8,097 nt of DNA. It comes from Alistipes sp. CAG:268. Its GTDB lineage: Bacteria; Bacteroidota; Bacteroidia; Bacteroidales; Rikenellaceae. Below, piece by piece: positions 6,607 through 8,097 of this stretch (position 1 is the stretch's first letter; every line of letters starts with the position of its first letter). Where the stretch lies: the NCBI GenBank assembly GCA_000434235.1, contig FR891994.1:1-8097 (forward strand), in the 5' to 3' direction. A program made the position numbers and the translations under genes. The notes under the pieces were generated by a model, which saw only the letters and a list, made by a program, of their open reading frames with translations, was not told where the DNA came from and made no database searches.

Positions 6607-7959
6607 ATGAAAAAGACTTTTGTGACGGCGCTCGCCGCATTGATCCTGGCAGTCCCTGCTGCCGAGGCTCAGAAAGTGAACAAAGACGCATTGCTGGCGA
6701 AGATCGAGAAAAGCGACTCGGACATCGCCGACGCAAAGAAAGGCGCCAAGGCCGCAACGTGGATCAACCGCGGCAAGGCCTTCTACGAGGCTGCCGCCGA
6801 ACCGACGAAGAGCCTCTTCGTCGGCATGGACGCCACGATGCTCAAGCTCGCTGTCGGCGACGCACAATCGACCGGCACCGAGACGGTGAACGGTGCCCAG
6901 ATGGAGGCCTGGGTCTATCCGTGGTTCACGGTCTACATCGTGGACGGCAAGGTGAAGACCTGGAAGCAGACGCAGTTCGTTTATGAAGGAGCCGTAGCAA
7001 AGGCCGTCGAGGCCTACAACAAGGCATTCGAACTCGATCCCAAGAGCGCTTCGAAGGTCAAGGACGGCCTGAAGCAGATCAGCGACTTCTGCTCGCAGGT
7101 CGGCAACGCCGGCCTCGACTCGGGCGACTACCTGGGTGCAGCCGACGCCTACGCACAGGCTTTCGAGGCACAGTCGAGCCCTGCCTACGGTGAGGCTGCC
7201 GATCCTTCGCTGCTCTACTATGCCGGCTACCTCCACACGGTGGACGGCGCCAACAACCCCGCTTCGTTCCCCGTGGGAGCCGAGCAGCTCTCGAAGGCCA
7301 TCGATATGGGCTACACCGACGAGGAGGGCAACATCTACTACTACCTGTTCCACTGCTACTACGGCCAGAAAGCTTCGGACAAGGCCTTTGTGGACAAGGC
7401 CAAGCAGGCCCTGCTGACCGGTATCGAGAAGTTCCCGAAGAACGAGCGCATCCTCGACGGTCTGGTGCAGCTCTACACCTCGCCCGAGGACAACGTGGGT
7501 GACCCGGCCGACTTGATCGCGCTGATCGACAAGGCCATCGAGAACAACCCGACGAACGTCGATCTGTGGTTCGGCCGCGGCCGTATCTTCTACGCGCTCA
7601 AGGACTACGACCAGAGCATCGAGTCGTTCAAGAAGGTCGTCGAGCTCAAGCCCGACCTCTATGAGGGCAACTACTATCTGGGTGTGTTCTACACGATCAA
7701 GGGCGACGAGGTGAACAAGGAGATGAACGCCAAGCAGTACAGCAGCCAGGCCGCTTATGATGCCGACCTGAAGGCTGTCAATGCGATCTACATGGAGGCT
7801 ATTCCCTGGCTGGAGAAGGCGCTCGAGCTCAAGCCCGAGGATCCCAGCTCGGTCGAGCTGCTCAAGTCGATCTGCTTCCGTCTGCGCGACGAGGAGGGTA
7901 TGATGGACAAGTACACGAAGTACAACGAGATGTTCAAGAAGATCCAGGGTCAGCAGTGA
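6607..7959 (+). CDS. Secreted tetratricopeptide-repeat protein
   Basis: Exported protein of 450 residues with an unknown partner; TPR folds normally serve as protein-binding scaffolds. The start at ATG 6607 is chosen because it opens on a clean signal peptide (MKKTFVTALAALILAVPAAEA, cleavage expected before QKV). The upstream in-frame TTG at 6568 would only prepend 13 polar residues. After a helical segment, residues 70-119 contain MLKLAVGDAQ...AWVYPWFTVYIVDGKVKTW, a pattern resembling BamE/SmpA-like lipoprotein domains. Helical repeats follow: about 129-145 (AVAKAVEAYNKAFELDP), 166-187 (GDYLGAADAYAQAF), less regular helices at 203-300, a textbook TPR at 319-350 (WFGRGRIFYALKDYDQSIESF), and a last set at 351-447. 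It lies 42 bases after gyrA with no promoter seen between, so co-transcription is likely, and a strong terminator follows. No Shine-Dalgarno is visible; the pre-start sequence is A/T-rich. There is no lipobox, so it is probably a soluble periplasmic protein. Confidence 0.92.
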   Translation: MKKTFVTALAALILAVPAAEAQKVNKDALLAKIEKSDSDIADAKKGAKAATWINRGKAFYEAAAEPTKSLFVGMDATMLKLAVGDAQSTGTETVNGAQMEAWVYPWFTVYIVDGKVKTWKQTQFVYEGAVAKAVEAYNKAFELDPKSASKVKDGLKQISDFCSQVGNAGLDSGDYLGAADAYAQAFEAQSSPAYGEAADPSLLYYAGYLHTVDGANNPASFPVGAEQLSKAIDMGYTDEEGNIYYYLFHCYYGQKASDKAFVDKAKQALLTGIEKFPKNERILDGLVQLYTSPEDNVGDPADLIALIDKAIENNPTNVDLWFGRGRIFYALKDYDQSIESFKKVVELKPDLYEGNYYLGVFYTIKGDEVNKEMNAKQYSSQAAYDADLKAVNAIYMEAIPWLEKALELKPEDPSSVELLKSICFRLRDEEGMMDKYTKYNEMFKKIQGQQ

Positions 7960-7984
7960 TTGTCCCGGATTCGATGATTCATCG

Positions 7985-8026
7985 GGCCCCCGGAAGTTCC
8001 TCGGAACTCCCGGGGGCTCTGTTTTT
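7985..8026 (+). terminator. Strong intrinsic terminator after the TPR gene
   Basis: GCCCCCGG (7986-7993) and AGTTC (7995-7999) pair with GAACT (8004-8008) and CCGGGGGC (8010-8017), about 13 pairs with one A-C mismatch and a four-base loop. T5 (8022-8026) follows after TCTG. A smaller hairpin, CGATG-ATT-CATCG (7972-7984), sits just before it. This closes the gyrA-TPR transcript. Confidence 0.85.
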
Positions 8027-8060
8027 GATGCGGCGGGGCCGCCGGGCGGAGCGCATTTCT

Positions 8061-8085
8061 GCCGGGGCTGACGGAAAGCCCCGGC
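8061..8085 (+). repeat. Perfect nine-pair hairpin near the window end
   Basis: GCCGGGGCT (8061-8069) pairs exactly with AGCCCCGGC (8077-8085) around GACGGAA. Only a TTT follows after one C on the + strand, and no T-tract follows on the minus strand, so it is a weak terminator candidate at best. It may belong to the transcript or intergenic region of the next gene, outside the window. Confidence 0.4.
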
Positions 8086-8097
8086 CTTTACGGCGGG

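Noticed and set aside
6565..7353. 262-codon minus-strand frame opposite the TPR gene
   Set aside because: Antisense shadow of a clear coding sequence, with Val/Leu/Gly/Arg-biased composition and no promoter or family signature.
1..8097. CRISPR, tRNA, rRNA, insertion sequence or defence genes
   Set aside because: No direct-repeat array, cloverleaf, rRNA-like stretch, transposase or terminal inverted repeat could be seen on either strand.

Overview
The window reads as ordinary chromosomal housekeeping DNA from a GC-rich member of the Bacteroidota, most likely an Alistipes-like Rikenellaceae. Three things point there: the FtsK, LolA and GyrA protein sequences have the Bacteroidota flavour; the two main intergenic regions carry TAnnTTTG promoter elements, the -7 box of that phylum; and most genes lack a strong Shine-Dalgarno sequence and start after A/T-rich stretches. 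The genus is an inference from memory of the family, not a database result.

All five genes lie on the + strand. (1) Bases 1-2118 are the 3' part of ftsK: the membrane segments lie upstream of the window, while the acidic linker, the motor with Walker A and B, and the gamma winged helix are present. (2) Bases 2142-2780 are a LolA-like periplasmic lipoprotein carrier, 23 bases after ftsK and probably in the same operon. A cluster of hairpins and T-tracts (2795-2906) closes that unit. (3) A stretch with a 19-base palindrome (2951-2969) and a TATATTTG box (2979-2986) precedes a secreted 183-residue protein of unknown function (3117-3668), probably a small outer-membrane beta-barrel. It ends at a textbook intrinsic terminator (3735-3765). 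(4) A Bacteroidota-type promoter (GTTG-N20-TATTTTTG) and a leader of about 125 bases with three successive hairpins precede gyrA (4015-6564). (5) A secreted TPR protein of 450 residues (6607-7959) starts 42 bases after gyrA and ends at a strong terminator (7985-8026). The last 70 bases hold hairpins but no gene.

The products touch linked themes: chromosome segregation and division (FtsK), DNA supercoiling (GyrA), and envelope biogenesis (LolA, the putative barrel and the exported TPR protein). No mobile element, CRISPR array, tRNA, rRNA or defence system is visible, and I do not claim a new system. The points most worth a second look are a repeated F-x-E-hydrophobic motif in the FtsK linker, a BamE/SmpA-like stretch inside the TPR protein, the folded gyrA leader, and the palindrome where a -33 box would be expected upstream of the putative barrel gene.
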